From Phycisphaerales bacterium (GTDB taxonomy: Bacteria > Planctomycetota > Phycisphaerae > Phycisphaerales > UBA1924), in NCBI GenBank assembly GCA_016699835.1, contig CP064987.1:248001-312000 (forward strand): a stretch of 64,000 nucleotides of DNA, read 5' to 3'. The notes under the pieces are model-generated. The model was not told where the DNA came from and did not search any database. It saw only the letters and a program-made list of their open reading frames with translations. Shown piece after piece: positions 33,686-43,365 of the stretch (the stretch's first letter is position 1; the number at the start of each line of letters is the position of its first letter). A program made the position numbers and the translations under genes.

Positions 33686-35368
33686 CTAGTGCGCCCGGCA
33701 CATGTCCACGACAGTGAGGGCCGATTCGGGCGTGTCGCCGGGCGTCAGGACCGTGACGTGATCCCCCGCCATCACGCGGGTCGAGCCGATGGCGACGATC
33801 TCCTTGCCGCGACGCTCGATGTGCACGACGTGGCACCCGACGGGGAACTTCGCGTCGCGGAGGAGGGCGCCGTCGAGGATCGAGCCGTGCTGCACGCCCA
33901 TGACGACCGGCACCGGCTCGGCATGGACCACACCCAGTCCTCGGTGGCGCAGGTCCTCGTCGAGGAGGGCCTCATAGATCGGCTCGTCCTTCAATCGCTC
34001 GGCGGTCATGTACGACGCCAGGCACGCCACGGCGATTGGCAACAGTTGGTTGTAGTTCCCCGTCATCTCGAGGATCAGGACGATGCCCGTGAGCGGGGCG
34101 CGGACAGAGCCTGTGAACCAGGCCGCCATGCCGAGCATCGCCATCACGCGCGGGTCGAGATCGACGCCGGGGAAGAGCGCCTGGAAGGCCTTGCCATAGA
34201 GGAACCCCGCGAGCGCGCCCATAAGGAGCATCGGCGCGAAGATCCCGCCCGGTGCACCCGAGGCATACGACACCCAGGTGAGGAGCAGTTTCGCGGCGAG
34301 CAGCACCGCGATCCACCAGATAGCATGCGAGACGAAACTGTTGTTGAGCAGGTCGTTCGCGACCGAATGCCCGCCTCCGAGCGCCTCGGGAATCCACCAC
34401 CCGACCAGCCCGACGATGAGGCCGGCGAGGCCCGTGAGCGACCACGAGGGGAGCCTGGGAAACCGCGACATCGTCGAACGCGCCACGCGGCTCGATCGCA
34501 TCAGCCCCTTGTTGAAGAGCACACCCGCTGCACCGCCCACGATGCCGAGCACCGCCACCGCCGGGATCGCCACCAGCGGCGTCATGGAGTCCTGCAGAAC
34601 CCGGTCCACGATGTGGAACGACGGCAGTGAGCCGGTGAGGAATCTCGCGACGATGTCGGCGCAGACCGCGGCGAGCAACGCGCCGGCGTAGGTGATCGGC
34701 GACATCTCGCGACGGAGTTCCTCGATCACGAAGATGAACCCCGCGAGTGGCGCGTTGAAGGCCGCCGCCAGCCCCGCCCCCGCGCCGCAGGACACGAGTT
34801 GGCCCGTGACGCGGGGTTTGAGTTTCAGGAGATCGCCCATGGCGCGACCGACCGTCGCGCCCAACTGCACCGTCGGACCTTCGCGACCGAGCGACAACCC
34901 CATCCCGACGCCGAGCACGCCGCCGATGAACTTCACGGGGAGGAGCCGCTTCCATCGGATCTCCCGGAGTTCGAGCAGAGACCCCTTGATGTGCGGAATA
35001 CCGGAGCCCGAAGAATCCGGCTCGAACTTGCGGACCATCGCGCCGACGATCGACCCGACCACCAGTCCCACAGCGGGCAGGATCATCCAACCCCAAGCGG
35101 CACGCCCGTCGGCATGGAGCCACGCGAGAAGTTCCATGCGCCAGTTCTCGGATTCGTGAAGGCACCACTGGAAGGCCACGGCGATTAAACCCGCGATCAC
35201 ACCCAGCACGCCGACGCGGATGAAGTGCGCCGAGCGCCCGGGTCCATCGCGCCCGACCCGTAACTCTTCCAAGGGCTCACGGCTCGTGTTCGTTGAGGGG
35301 CTCTTCTCGACGACGGTGGCGGTTTGGGTACTCTCGTCGATGTCCTGGGCCGGTTCGGTCTCGCTCAC
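33686..35368 (-). CDS. ClC family chloride channel/antiporter with C-terminal RCK-like domain
   Basis: 560 residues from a GTG at 35368. The ClC core spans residues about 50-440, with the selectivity signatures GSGIPH, GREGPTVQ (gating Glu) and GAPGGIFAPML. Glu is present in EELRREMSP at the position that marks H+/Cl- exchangers. The C terminus (about 460-560) reads EPVPVVMGVQHGSILDGALL...VVHIERRGKEIVAIGSTRVMAGDHVTVL, which is a TrkA-C/RCK-C fold in place of the usual CBS pair. A role in chloride or pH handling at the inner membrane is likely. Confidence 0.9.
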   Translation of the reverse strand: MSETEPAQDIDESTQTATVVEKSPSTNTSREPLEELRVGRDGPGRSAHFIRVGVLGVIAGLIAVAFQWCLHESENWRMELLAWLHADGRAAWGWMILPAVGLVVGSIVGAMVRKFEPDSSGSGIPHIKGSLLELREIRWKRLLPVKFIGGVLGVGMGLSLGREGPTVQLGATVGRAMGDLLKLKPRVTGQLVSCGAGAGLAAAFNAPLAGFIFVIEELRREMSPITYAGALLAAVCADIVARFLTGSLPSFHIVDRVLQDSMTPLVAIPAVAVLGIVGGAAGVLFNKGLMRSSRVARSTMSRFPRLPSWSLTGLAGLIVGLVGWWIPEALGGGHSVANDLLNNSFVSHAIWWIAVLLAAKLLLTWVSYASGAPGGIFAPMLLMGALAGFLYGKAFQALFPGVDLDPRVMAMLGMAAWFTGSVRAPLTGIVLILEMTGNYNQLLPIAVACLASYMTAERLKDEPIYEALLDEDLRHRGLGVVHAEPVPVVMGVQHGSILDGALLRDAKFPVGCHVVHIERRGKEIVAIGSTRVMAGDHVTVLTPGDTPESALTVVDMCRAH

Positions 35369-35428
35369 CTCGGTCTTCCTTTGCGTGTGCTCGAATGACT
35401 GACTTCATTGACTCAACGATGGAGTTTG

Positions 35429-37153
35429 TCACTGGAAGGTCAAGAGGCATCGATCGATCCTCGCCAGCGTGTGGTCGCGCCCGAGGACGCCGAGCGTCTC
35501 GCCCAGGCCCGGGCTGACGCCGGCGCCCGTGACGGCGACCCGCAGCGGCTGAGCCACCTGCCCCATGCCCAGGTCCTTCTCGCTCGCGTACCCCTCGATG
35601 ACGGCATGGATGCTCTCGGGCGTAAAGGTCCCGATGTCGTGCAGTCGCTCGCGCAGATCCTTGAGAACGCCCAGGCCTTGCTTGTCGTTGGCGAGAAGAT
35701 TCTTCTTCACGGCCGCGTCGTCAAACGGGTACGCGTCGTCCTTTATGACCGCCCACCACGCGTTCTTCACCGCGTCGGCGAAGGTCTTGGCCCGGGGCTG
35801 GAGGCCTCGCGCGAGGATCGACCAGCGATCCTCGACGATCGCCGCGGCGAACTCCGGCTCATACTCCTTCGCCCACGCCCGCCAGCGACTCGCGAACTCC
35901 TCCGCCGGGAGCGACTGGATCGCCGAGGCGTTGAAGGCCATGAGTTTCACGCGGTCGAACTTGGAACTGGTCTTGCCGATGCGCTCGACAGAGAAGTGAC
36001 TCGCGAGGAAGGCGGCGTCGAACTTCTCGAGGTCCTTCCCGTCTTCGGTCTTCATCCCCGGGTTCCAGCCCAATAGCGAAAGGAAGTTGACGATCGCCTC
36101 GGGGAGATAGCCGCTTCGCCGGAAGTCGTCGACCTCGATCTCGGGAAGGACGACGCCCAGCGTGCCCGCGATCCTTGACGCCGTCGCGACCGAATCGTTC
36201 TCCGCGTCCATGAACGCCTGGAGTTCGCCAGCCTCGACGCCAATGCGAGCGGCGAGCGTCGCGAGCCCTCCCGGCGAGGTGTCCTTCTTCACCTCGGCCT
36301 TGAGCGCCACACGGGCGACTTTCGCCTTGTCGCGCTTGCTCATCTTGCTGCCATCCATGTTGCTGATGATCGGCATGTGGGCGTAGACCGGCGTCCGAAA
36401 CCCAAGCGCCCGCTGGAGCGCCACGTGCCGCGGCGTGTTGTTCAGGTGCTCCTGCGCCCGCATCACGTGCGTCACGCCCATCGTCTCATCATCGACGACG
36501 ACCGCGAAGTGGTACGTTGGCATGCCGTCGGCCTTGCGGATCACGAAGTCGTCGAGTTCGCCCGCCGCATACTTGACCTCGCCCAGGACCTCATCGACGA
36601 CGACGATCTCGCCCGCAGGGGCGGCCAGCCGAATCACGCACGCCTCGCCTGCACGCCGCCGTCGCTCGCGCTCGCCTTTGGGGATCGCCATCGCCCGCGA
36701 TCGGTCGTAGCGGAAGGTCTGCTTCTTCGCCGTCACCTCGCGCCGCATCGAATCGAGTTCCTCGGTCGTGTCGAAGGCGGCATAGGCCATGTCCTGCTCG
36801 ATGAGCCGCTCGAGGTGGGTGTTATAGAGGTGCAGCCGCTGGGCCTGGAAGAACGGGCCAATGCCGCGCGGATCGCCGCCGACGGGCTTGGTTCGACCGT
36901 CGCCGGCCTCGAGCACCGGCCCCTCGTTCCAGTCGATCCCCAGCCAGGCGAGATCCTCCATGATGCCACGCGCCGACTCGACTGACGACCGGGCGAGGTC
37001 GGTGTCCTCGATGCGCAGGATGAACCGACCGCCATATCGGCGAGCAAAGGCCCAGCAGAACAGGGCGGTGCGAGCGCCACCGACGTGCAGGTGTCCGGTT
37101 GGCGACGGGGCAAAGCGCGTGATCGGCGCGGTCGACGAATCGGTGGAAACCAT
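35429..37153 (-). CDS. gltX: Glutamyl-tRNA synthetase
   Basis: 574 residues starting MVSTDSSTAPITRFAPSPTG. The class I motifs are FAPSPTGHLHVGGARTA and GSKMSKRDKAKVARVAL. ILRIEDTD, YDRSRAMAIPKGER and FVIRKADGMPTYHFAVVVDDETMGVTHVMRAQEH are the usual core; the C-terminal helical anticodon domain follows. With GlnRS also in the window, this enzyme is expected to charge only tRNA-Glu. No clear Shine-Dalgarno precedes the ATG. Confidence 0.95.
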   Translation of the reverse strand: MVSTDSSTAPITRFAPSPTGHLHVGGARTALFCWAFARRYGGRFILRIEDTDLARSSVESARGIMEDLAWLGIDWNEGPVLEAGDGRTKPVGGDPRGIGPFFQAQRLHLYNTHLERLIEQDMAYAAFDTTEELDSMRREVTAKKQTFRYDRSRAMAIPKGERERRRRAGEACVIRLAAPAGEIVVVDEVLGEVKYAAGELDDFVIRKADGMPTYHFAVVVDDETMGVTHVMRAQEHLNNTPRHVALQRALGFRTPVYAHMPIISNMDGSKMSKRDKAKVARVALKAEVKKDTSPGGLATLAARIGVEAGELQAFMDAENDSVATASRIAGTLGVVLPEIEVDDFRRSGYLPEAIVNFLSLLGWNPGMKTEDGKDLEKFDAAFLASHFSVERIGKTSSKFDRVKLMAFNASAIQSLPAEEFASRWRAWAKEYEPEFAAAIVEDRWSILARGLQPRAKTFADAVKNAWWAVIKDDAYPFDDAAVKKNLLANDKQGLGVLKDLRERLHDIGTFTPESIHAVIEGYASEKDLGMGQVAQPLRVAVTGAGVSPGLGETLGVLGRDHTLARIDRCLLTFQ

Positions 37154-37207
37154 GGGCCATAGCCTAGGTTCGCCGGATCGCCGAGGTCTGTTTTCCCGTC
37201 TCGCGGG

Positions 37208-39394
37208 CTATGGCTTGGCGTCGTGCATGTCGAGCGCCCGCACGAGGAATGTCCAGCGATCCGCCGAATCCTCGATGATCTTCGCCGTGGGCTTGCCCGC
37301 GCCGTGCCCGGCCTTGCTCTCGATGCGGATCAGCACCGGACTCGGGCACGTGGGCGACTGGGCCCACTGGAGCGCCGCCGCAAACTTGAAACTGTGCGCG
37401 GGCACGACGCGATCGTCGTGGTCCGCCGTCATCACCATCGTCGGCGGATAGCACGTCCCCTTCTTCACGTTGTGCAGCGGCGAATAGGCAAAGAGCGCCT
37501 TGAACTGGGAATCCGTGCTCCCCTCGCCGTCGGCGGCGCCGTAATCGCTCCGCCACGCGTGCCCGATCGTGAACTTGTGGAACCGCAGCATGTCGAGCAC
37601 GCCAACGATGGGCAGGCACGCGCCGAAGAGATCCGGGCGCTGCGTCATACACGCCCCGACGAGCAGCCCGCCGTTGCTCCCGCCCATGATCGCGAGTTTC
37701 TTGGGCGTCGTGTACTTCCGCGAGATCAGATATTCACCCGCGCCGATGAAGTCGTCGAAGACGTTTTGCTTTTGCTCTTTCGTGCCGGCCTGGTGCCAGT
37801 CCTCGCCATACTCGCCCCCGCCGCGGATGTTGGCGACGACGTACACCCCGCCCATCTCCATCCACACGAGATTCGATACAGAGAAACTGGGCGTGATCGA
37901 GATGTTGAACCCGCCGTATCCATAGAGCAGCGTCGGATTCGTCCCATCGAGTTTCACGCCCTTCATGTGGACGATGAACATGGGAACTCGCGTGCCGTCC
38001 TTGCTGGCGAAGAACTCCTGCTTTGTCTCGAAGTCGTTGGGATTGAAATCGACCTTGGCCTGCTTGTAAATTGTGCTCTCGCCGGTCGTCGTGTCATAGC
38101 GATAGATCGTCGGCGGCGCAGTGAACGACGTGAACGTGTAGAACGTCTCGGTGTCGGTGGACTTGCCACCAAACCCGCCGGCCGTGCCCACGCCAGGCAG
38201 ATCCACATTCCGCACGAACGCGCCATCGGTGCCGAAGACCTTGATCTCGGATCGCGCATCGCGCAGGTAGTTCGCATGGAGTTTCCCGCCGACATATCCC
38301 ACGCCCGTGAGCGTCGCGTCGCTCTGGGGGACGATCTCCTTCCAGTCCGCCCGTGCCGGATGATTCAGATTGATCGAGATGACGCGGCCGCGCGGCGCAT
38401 CAAGATCCGTCTTGAAGTAGAACGTCGGCCCGTCGTTCCCGATGAAGTCATAACTCGCATCGAACGCGTCGAGGAGTTTGTTCACCTTCAGATCGCCCAA
38501 CGTGGCCCTCGCGCCGTCGCCCGATCCGAGTTCCTTGACATAAATCCGGTTCTTCGGGTCGGTCCCGATGGAGACGTGGATGACGAGATAGTTCCCGTCG
38601 TCGGTCACGCCGCCATAGAACCCCCAGTCCTTCTTTGCCTCGCTCGGCTCGTGATACACGAGCACGTCCCTGGACTGCTCCGTCCCCATCGCGTGGAAGT
38701 ACAACTTCTGGTAGAAGTTGCTCGAACGAAGGGCCTCGCCCTCCTTGGGCTCGTCGAACCGCGAGTAGAAAAACCCGCGACCGTCCTTCGTCCACGACGC
38801 GCCGGAGAACTTCACCCAGTGAACCTCGTCGCTCGTGTCCATTCCCGTGGCGATATCTCGAATGCGCCACGTGTTCCAGTCCGAGCCGGCCTCCGCGACG
38901 CCATACGCGAGATACTTCGCGTCGTCGCTCACGGCCGTTCCCGCGAGGGCGACCGTTCCGTCGGCGCTCAGCGTGTTGGGATCGAGCAGCACCCGCCCCT
39001 TCTCCCCAAGCGAATCGGCGACGTACAGCACCGACTGATTCTGCAGCCCCGAGTTGTACGAGTAGAAATATTTGCCGCCATCCTTCGACGGGCTGCCGAA
39101 CTTCTCGAAGTCCCACAACTTCGTCAGGCGCTCGATGATCTGCGACCGCTGGGGCACGGCGTCCAGATACGCGTGCGTCACGGCGTTCTCCGCCTCGATC
39201 CACGCCTGTGATTCCGCCGAATCGGGATCTTCCAGCCAGCGGTACGGATCGGCGACCTTCACGCCGTGGTACTCGTCGACCTGCTCGCCGCGCGGCGCGG
39301 GCGGATACGTCCACGCCGTCTGCGCTCCCGCGCAGCCGACCAGTCCAACGACACCGAGCGAGGCAACAAGCGATCCGAGCAACCGGCGATTCAT
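37208..39394 (-). CDS. Prolyl oligopeptidase family serine peptidase, predicted lipoprotein
   Basis: 728 residues from the ATG at 39394 (GGAGA 7 bases upstream). The N terminus is a lipoprotein signal (MNRRLLGSLVASLGVVGLVGC). After YPPAPRGEQVDEYHGVKVADPYRWLED comes the seven-bladed propeller, and then the alpha/beta-hydrolase domain. The catalytic Ser is in MGGSNGGLL, the Asp in DHDDRVVP and the His in KAGHGAGK. It cleaves peptides after proline. The lipobox places it at a membrane outside the cytoplasm, where it would digest imported peptides. Confidence 0.94.
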   Translation of the reverse strand: MNRRLLGSLVASLGVVGLVGCAGAQTAWTYPPAPRGEQVDEYHGVKVADPYRWLEDPDSAESQAWIEAENAVTHAYLDAVPQRSQIIERLTKLWDFEKFGSPSKDGGKYFYSYNSGLQNQSVLYVADSLGEKGRVLLDPNTLSADGTVALAGTAVSDDAKYLAYGVAEAGSDWNTWRIRDIATGMDTSDEVHWVKFSGASWTKDGRGFFYSRFDEPKEGEALRSSNFYQKLYFHAMGTEQSRDVLVYHEPSEAKKDWGFYGGVTDDGNYLVIHVSIGTDPKNRIYVKELGSGDGARATLGDLKVNKLLDAFDASYDFIGNDGPTFYFKTDLDAPRGRVISINLNHPARADWKEIVPQSDATLTGVGYVGGKLHANYLRDARSEIKVFGTDGAFVRNVDLPGVGTAGGFGGKSTDTETFYTFTSFTAPPTIYRYDTTTGESTIYKQAKVDFNPNDFETKQEFFASKDGTRVPMFIVHMKGVKLDGTNPTLLYGYGGFNISITPSFSVSNLVWMEMGGVYVVANIRGGGEYGEDWHQAGTKEQKQNVFDDFIGAGEYLISRKYTTPKKLAIMGGSNGGLLVGACMTQRPDLFGACLPIVGVLDMLRFHKFTIGHAWRSDYGAADGEGSTDSQFKALFAYSPLHNVKKGTCYPPTMVMTADHDDRVVPAHSFKFAAALQWAQSPTCPSPVLIRIESKAGHGAGKPTAKIIEDSADRWTFLVRALDMHDAKP

Positions 39395-39522
39395 GCGAGC
39401 GTCTCCGTGGGCCGGCGTCACGCGTCGATCACGCGCACTCGCGGCCACGAAGGATAGTGCGTGCCTCGCACCCGCGCATTTCCATCAGAGAATCGCGGCG
39501 CAACAGTCGTGTCACGCCAAAT

Positions 39523-40512
39523 CTACTGCACCAGTCCCTTCGTCAGTCGCATGAACGCCGTCTCCAGGTTCACCGGCTCCTCCGTGAACTTGGTGATCCG
39601 GAAGCCCTGGTTTACGAGCACGCTGGGAATGTCCGACACGGCCGCCCCGGGGCTTTCCTCGTAACTCACGTGGATCAGGCGTGCCGGCGGCGCCTTGCCC
39701 ACCAGCCGCGAGTTCGTCGCCGCCGGGTTCTCGTCGACGGCGATCGCGACCTTCTTCACCCCCGCCATCTTTCCGAGCATCTCCGCCGCCTGCTCGACAC
39801 GATCGGACACGCCGATGTGGAGCACGTGCCCCATCCGCGCACGCTTCACGATCTCCTCCACCGTCCCCGAGAAGAGCAACGTGCCTCGCTCGATGATCCC
39901 GACCACGTTGCACAACTCCGCGAGTTCCGGAAGGATGTGGCTGGAGATCAGGATCGTCTTCCCCATCCGCCGCAGTTCCTTCAGGAGTTCACGCATCTCG
40001 ATGCGTGCACGCGGGTCCAGCCCGCTCGCCGGCTCGTCCATCAGCAGCACCTTCGGGTCGTGCAGGAGCACCCGCGCCACACTCAATCGCTGCTGCATCC
40101 CGCGCGAAAGGCTGTTGACCTCCGCCGTCGCCTTGTACGTCAGGTCCGTCAACTCCAGCACGTCACGCACGACCTTGCGACGCTGCTGCCCGTGGATGTT
40201 GTACGCCGCGGCAAAGAACTCCAGATACTCCGTCACCACCATGTCCTCGTACGCCCCCATGAAGTCGGGGACATAGCCGATGAGCGGGCGAATGAGCCGG
40301 TTCTGGTACCCGATCGTGTACCCCGCAATGTTCGCCTGTCCCGAACTGGGGCGCAAGAGCGTCGCGAGGATCTTGATCGTCGTCGTCTTCCCCGCGCCGT
40401 TGGGACCGATGAACCCGAAGCAGTCGCCATCCTGGATCGTGAGATTCAGGTTGTTGAGGGCGACCAGTTCGCCATAGTTCTTGGTCAGGTTGATCGTCTC
40501 GATCATCGCCAC
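39523..40512 (-). CDS. ABC transporter ATP-binding protein (ABC-2 type)
   Basis: 329 residues from a GTG at 40512, chosen because GGAG sits 8 bases upstream; an ATG two codons later (40506) is the alternative. The ATPase motifs are complete: Walker A FIGPNGAGKTT, signature LSRGMQQRLS, Walker B VLLMDEPASGLDP and the switch His (ISSHIL). A C-terminal extension of about 100 residues follows the ATPase. It matches the NatA/CcmA-type ATPases that pair with ABC-2 permeases. The upstream gene on the same strand ends 44 bp away and is probably co-transcribed. No standard permease is adjacent. Confidence 0.9.
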   Translation of the reverse strand: MAMIETINLTKNYGELVALNNLNLTIQDGDCFGFIGPNGAGKTTTIKILATLLRPSSGQANIAGYTIGYQNRLIRPLIGYVPDFMGAYEDMVVTEYLEFFAAAYNIHGQQRRKVVRDVLELTDLTYKATAEVNSLSRGMQQRLSVARVLLHDPKVLLMDEPASGLDPRARIEMRELLKELRRMGKTILISSHILPELAELCNVVGIIERGTLLFSGTVEEIVKRARMGHVLHIGVSDRVEQAAEMLGKMAGVKKVAIAVDENPAATNSRLVGKAPPARLIHVSYEESPGAAVSDIPSVLVNQGFRITKFTEEPVNLETAFMRLTKGLVQ

Positions 40513-40555
40513 GCGTCGGTCTCCTTCACGAGTCACAGAACACTCACGCGATCCA

Positions 40556-43018
40556 TCACGGCGTCGTCGTCTCGCCCGGCTGCGACGACGTGCCCATGTC
40601 ACGAAAATCGGGGAGCGTCCCGGGCATCGGATACATCCATCGCACCAGCGTCACTCCCGCGCTCCGCACCGCCTCGCCATCCACGCGAACCGGCGTCGGG
40701 AGCACGGCCTTGTCCGCGGGCGTCAGATCTCGATCCTCGAGCAGCCCGATTACGATCACGCAGGGCTGCGTGAACCAGCGTGCGATGTCATAACCGTGTG
40801 TTGCACGACGCACCAACGCCGCCGAAGGCTGGGATGTGGTCGACCGGAGGTCCGGCGGATCCAACATAGGCTCGACGGAGAGCGCCAGCAGGCGGTCCCA
40901 TTCATCACCGCCGGCCGTGCTCGAGATCATCATGCCCGAGGAGGCACCCAGTTTGCCGGTCAGAGTATCGAGCCATGCAGAAAGGTCGTTGGTCGAGGCA
41001 CCCCCACTCTCCTTGAACTTCAACTCCAAATCAACCACTTCGTCCGCCGGCCACTCCGAAACGGAATACGCCGACCCGTTCGCCCACATCTCCACACTCG
41101 TCGGATAGTCGCGCTGACCGCGGACCACGATCACCATCGCCGGTTGCAGCAACCCGGGGAGTTTGTGTATCAACTTCCCCTTCACGATCGTCCGCCCGCG
41201 ATCATCCTTCCCCCACTCCAGCGACCCCACCGACCCATCGACGTTCACTGGCTGGAACATGCTCCACACCGGCGGGCCCGACCAGTCCGCGACGAACTCC
41301 TTCATCGTCCCGCGCGTCGGCACGCTCATCGCGCGAGGCCGGAGCGCATCGACGACGTACGCCGCCGAGTCGGTGAAGGTCATGCCCATCGAGGTACTCG
41401 GCGCCTCCCACGGCGCGAGGATGTCGCTGCTCATTCCCCCATCGCCACCGGGCCTCTCGTCACCGAGCGAAACCTGCGTCCGCCCATACCCCGGCAGCAT
41501 CACGCCGAACCACGTCCGGGCGCGATCGACTGGCTGCCCGTAGACGTGATCGAGGAACGTCGCGTGCCGGATCAACGGCGTCTTCGGGCGCAGTGCCGTC
41601 GCCCCCGTCCACGCGAGTAGCGTGAACACCCCGGCCAAACCGAAAAACGCCAGCCACGCGTGATGGTGCAGCGAGCGGCGTTTCAACATGATGTACGCCA
41701 TCGGTCCCGCCAGCAGCCAGTACACACCAAAGAGCACAATCGCGAGCAGCAGCCCCGACCCCGTGCGCCCGGACGCCGAGACCCACCGCCCCAGATCTTC
41801 ATCGAGCACGAGTTGCGAACGACCGAAGACTCCGGGCGATTGCCCCTCGATCGGCTGCCCTCGCTTGCCGAGGATTCGATTCCAGAATCGCTCGACTTGG
41901 ATGGCGCGCCCGCTCACGAACGCCGGCGCGTTGAGGTCGAACCCCACCACTGTTACCGCCCCGAGACCCACCAGCCGACGCACGATCACCGGCTCGCCGT
42001 CGGGCGTCGCCGCGACCGGCCAGGCCTCCGCCATCGGAGCCCCCTGGATCGGCGTCAGCGTCTGCACCACCGACTTGTTGGGCATGACGATCTTCGGGTC
42101 CTTGCTCGTGTCGCGATCGGTCCGCCCGCGAGCCTCAGGGCGCTCGCGATAGAAGATGTCGCGCAACGGCTCCAGGTCCACGTCCTCGCGTCGTCCGATG
42201 GTGACCGCCGGCATCAGATCGTACAACTCGTTCGTGGATGGATTCGACCACGTCTGCCCCACGCTCGGGAGCACGATCACCAGATGCCCGCCGCGCGTGA
42301 TCCACTCGCGCATCGCCTTTGCGCGCTCGCCCCGCAAGGCTCCGGGCTCGCCGCGCCCCCACACGATCACATCAAACACCGAGAGCCCCTGCCATCGATC
42401 GGGCAGGTCGTCCACGCTCATCCCCGAGACCACCTCATTCACTTCCTGAGCAAACGTTGAGACTCCGGGCCCGCCCCCCTGCATCTGGTCTCGATAGTCC
42501 GCCAGTCCGAAGTGCCCCGGCCCAAGCACGCCGATGAGACCCGCCGTCGAGGGGATCGGCGAACCAGCGGCTCCTTGCGTGCCAGTCGTCGAGAACAGGT
42601 TCACTCGCCCAAGGAGGCGACCGCCCCGGAACCCGATCGGCGAGGCACGATCCTCCTCGGCCTCCAGCACCGAGACTATCCAATCGTTCGACGAGGCGAA
42701 CGGCAGCCGCATGTACAGCCACACCGGGATGTCGGAGTTCGGATTCAGCGCGACGACTCGCTCGTACTCCGGGTGATCGCCATCGGCGTCCGGCCCGGAC
42801 AGCCGCACGACCACGTCCCTCGGCTTGCTCGCGGCGTCACGCATTCGAACCCGAACGCCGCACCAATCCCCGATCCGGGCCCGTTTCCCGACGCCGAGTT
42901 GGTCGATGGTGACCGTGACCTCGCTCTGGGCGCGCGTTAGGGGCGCGAGCACCGCCAGCACGAGTGCCGCGACGAGGCCAACCAGTGTCCGAGAACGCGT
43001 GGTCTTCGAATCCGGCAT
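40556..43018 (-). CDS. Large membrane protein linked to the ABC ATPase
   Basis: 819 residues from the ATG at 43018. A signal peptide (SRTLVGLVAALVLAVLAPLTRA) is followed by a beta-rich region (VTVTIDQLGVGKRARIGDWCGVRVRM) and then a region with a GATase-like look (LPDRWQGLSVFDVIVWGRGEP, AMREWITRGGHLVIVLP). Two TM segments lie at the middle (SGLLLAIVLFGVYWLLAGPMAYIML, AWLAFFGLAGVFTLLAWTGAT). A long second external domain completes it. The plan resembles membrane proteins found next to ABC-2 and aerotolerance-type clusters in planctomycetes. Function unknown; it is likely the partner of the ATPase downstream. Confidence 0.7.
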   Translation of the reverse strand: MPDSKTTRSRTLVGLVAALVLAVLAPLTRAQSEVTVTIDQLGVGKRARIGDWCGVRVRMRDAASKPRDVVVRLSGPDADGDHPEYERVVALNPNSDIPVWLYMRLPFASSNDWIVSVLEAEEDRASPIGFRGGRLLGRVNLFSTTGTQGAAGSPIPSTAGLIGVLGPGHFGLADYRDQMQGGGPGVSTFAQEVNEVVSGMSVDDLPDRWQGLSVFDVIVWGRGEPGALRGERAKAMREWITRGGHLVIVLPSVGQTWSNPSTNELYDLMPAVTIGRREDVDLEPLRDIFYRERPEARGRTDRDTSKDPKIVMPNKSVVQTLTPIQGAPMAEAWPVAATPDGEPVIVRRLVGLGAVTVVGFDLNAPAFVSGRAIQVERFWNRILGKRGQPIEGQSPGVFGRSQLVLDEDLGRWVSASGRTGSGLLLAIVLFGVYWLLAGPMAYIMLKRRSLHHHAWLAFFGLAGVFTLLAWTGATALRPKTPLIRHATFLDHVYGQPVDRARTWFGVMLPGYGRTQVSLGDERPGGDGGMSSDILAPWEAPSTSMGMTFTDSAAYVVDALRPRAMSVPTRGTMKEFVADWSGPPVWSMFQPVNVDGSVGSLEWGKDDRGRTIVKGKLIHKLPGLLQPAMVIVVRGQRDYPTSVEMWANGSAYSVSEWPADEVVDLELKFKESGGASTNDLSAWLDTLTGKLGASSGMMISSTAGGDEWDRLLALSVEPMLDPPDLRSTTSQPSAALVRRATHGYDIARWFTQPCVIVIGLLEDRDLTPADKAVLPTPVRVDGEAVRSAGVTLVRWMYPMPGTLPDFRDMGTSSQPGETTTP

Positions 43019-43134
43019 TCGCACTCCGGCGGATCCCCTGTGGACAAGTGAGCAGACTGTTCGTACCAACATTCTACAGACGAACGCCCCCGGGGTTCGT
43101 CAAGTCAGCCCGGATTCCGTTCGATTCATGGGTC

Positions 43135-43359
43135 ATGGAACCCGGGACACTTACTTGGATTCTGGTCGGCTTCATCTCCGCCCTCAGTGCGCTGGCCTTC
43201 CTGTTTCCGCTCGCCATGTATGTCCGCAACGAGGCCTACTCGCGCGACCTGAAGGCCCGGATCGCCGAGTTGCAGGAGGCCCGCAACAAGCGGCTGCGGG
43301 AACTCGCCAAGATGAGCACCCGTCCGCCGCTTGGGGTTAGCGCCAAAAAGGCGGCGTAA
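43135..43359 (+). CDS. Small single-TM protein
   Basis: 74 residues starting MEPGTLTWILVGFISALSAL. One TM segment (residues 6-28) is followed by a charged helix (RDLKARIAELQEARNKRLREL) and a Lys-rich end. It converges on the M20 gene with 6 bp between. I recognise no family. The coding call rests on its clean TM-plus-helix layout and its fit between neighbours. Confidence 0.55.
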   Translation: MEPGTLTWILVGFISALSALAFLFPLAMYVRNEAYSRDLKARIAELQEARNKRLRELAKMSTRPPLGVSAKKAA

Positions 43360-43365
43360 GGACTT

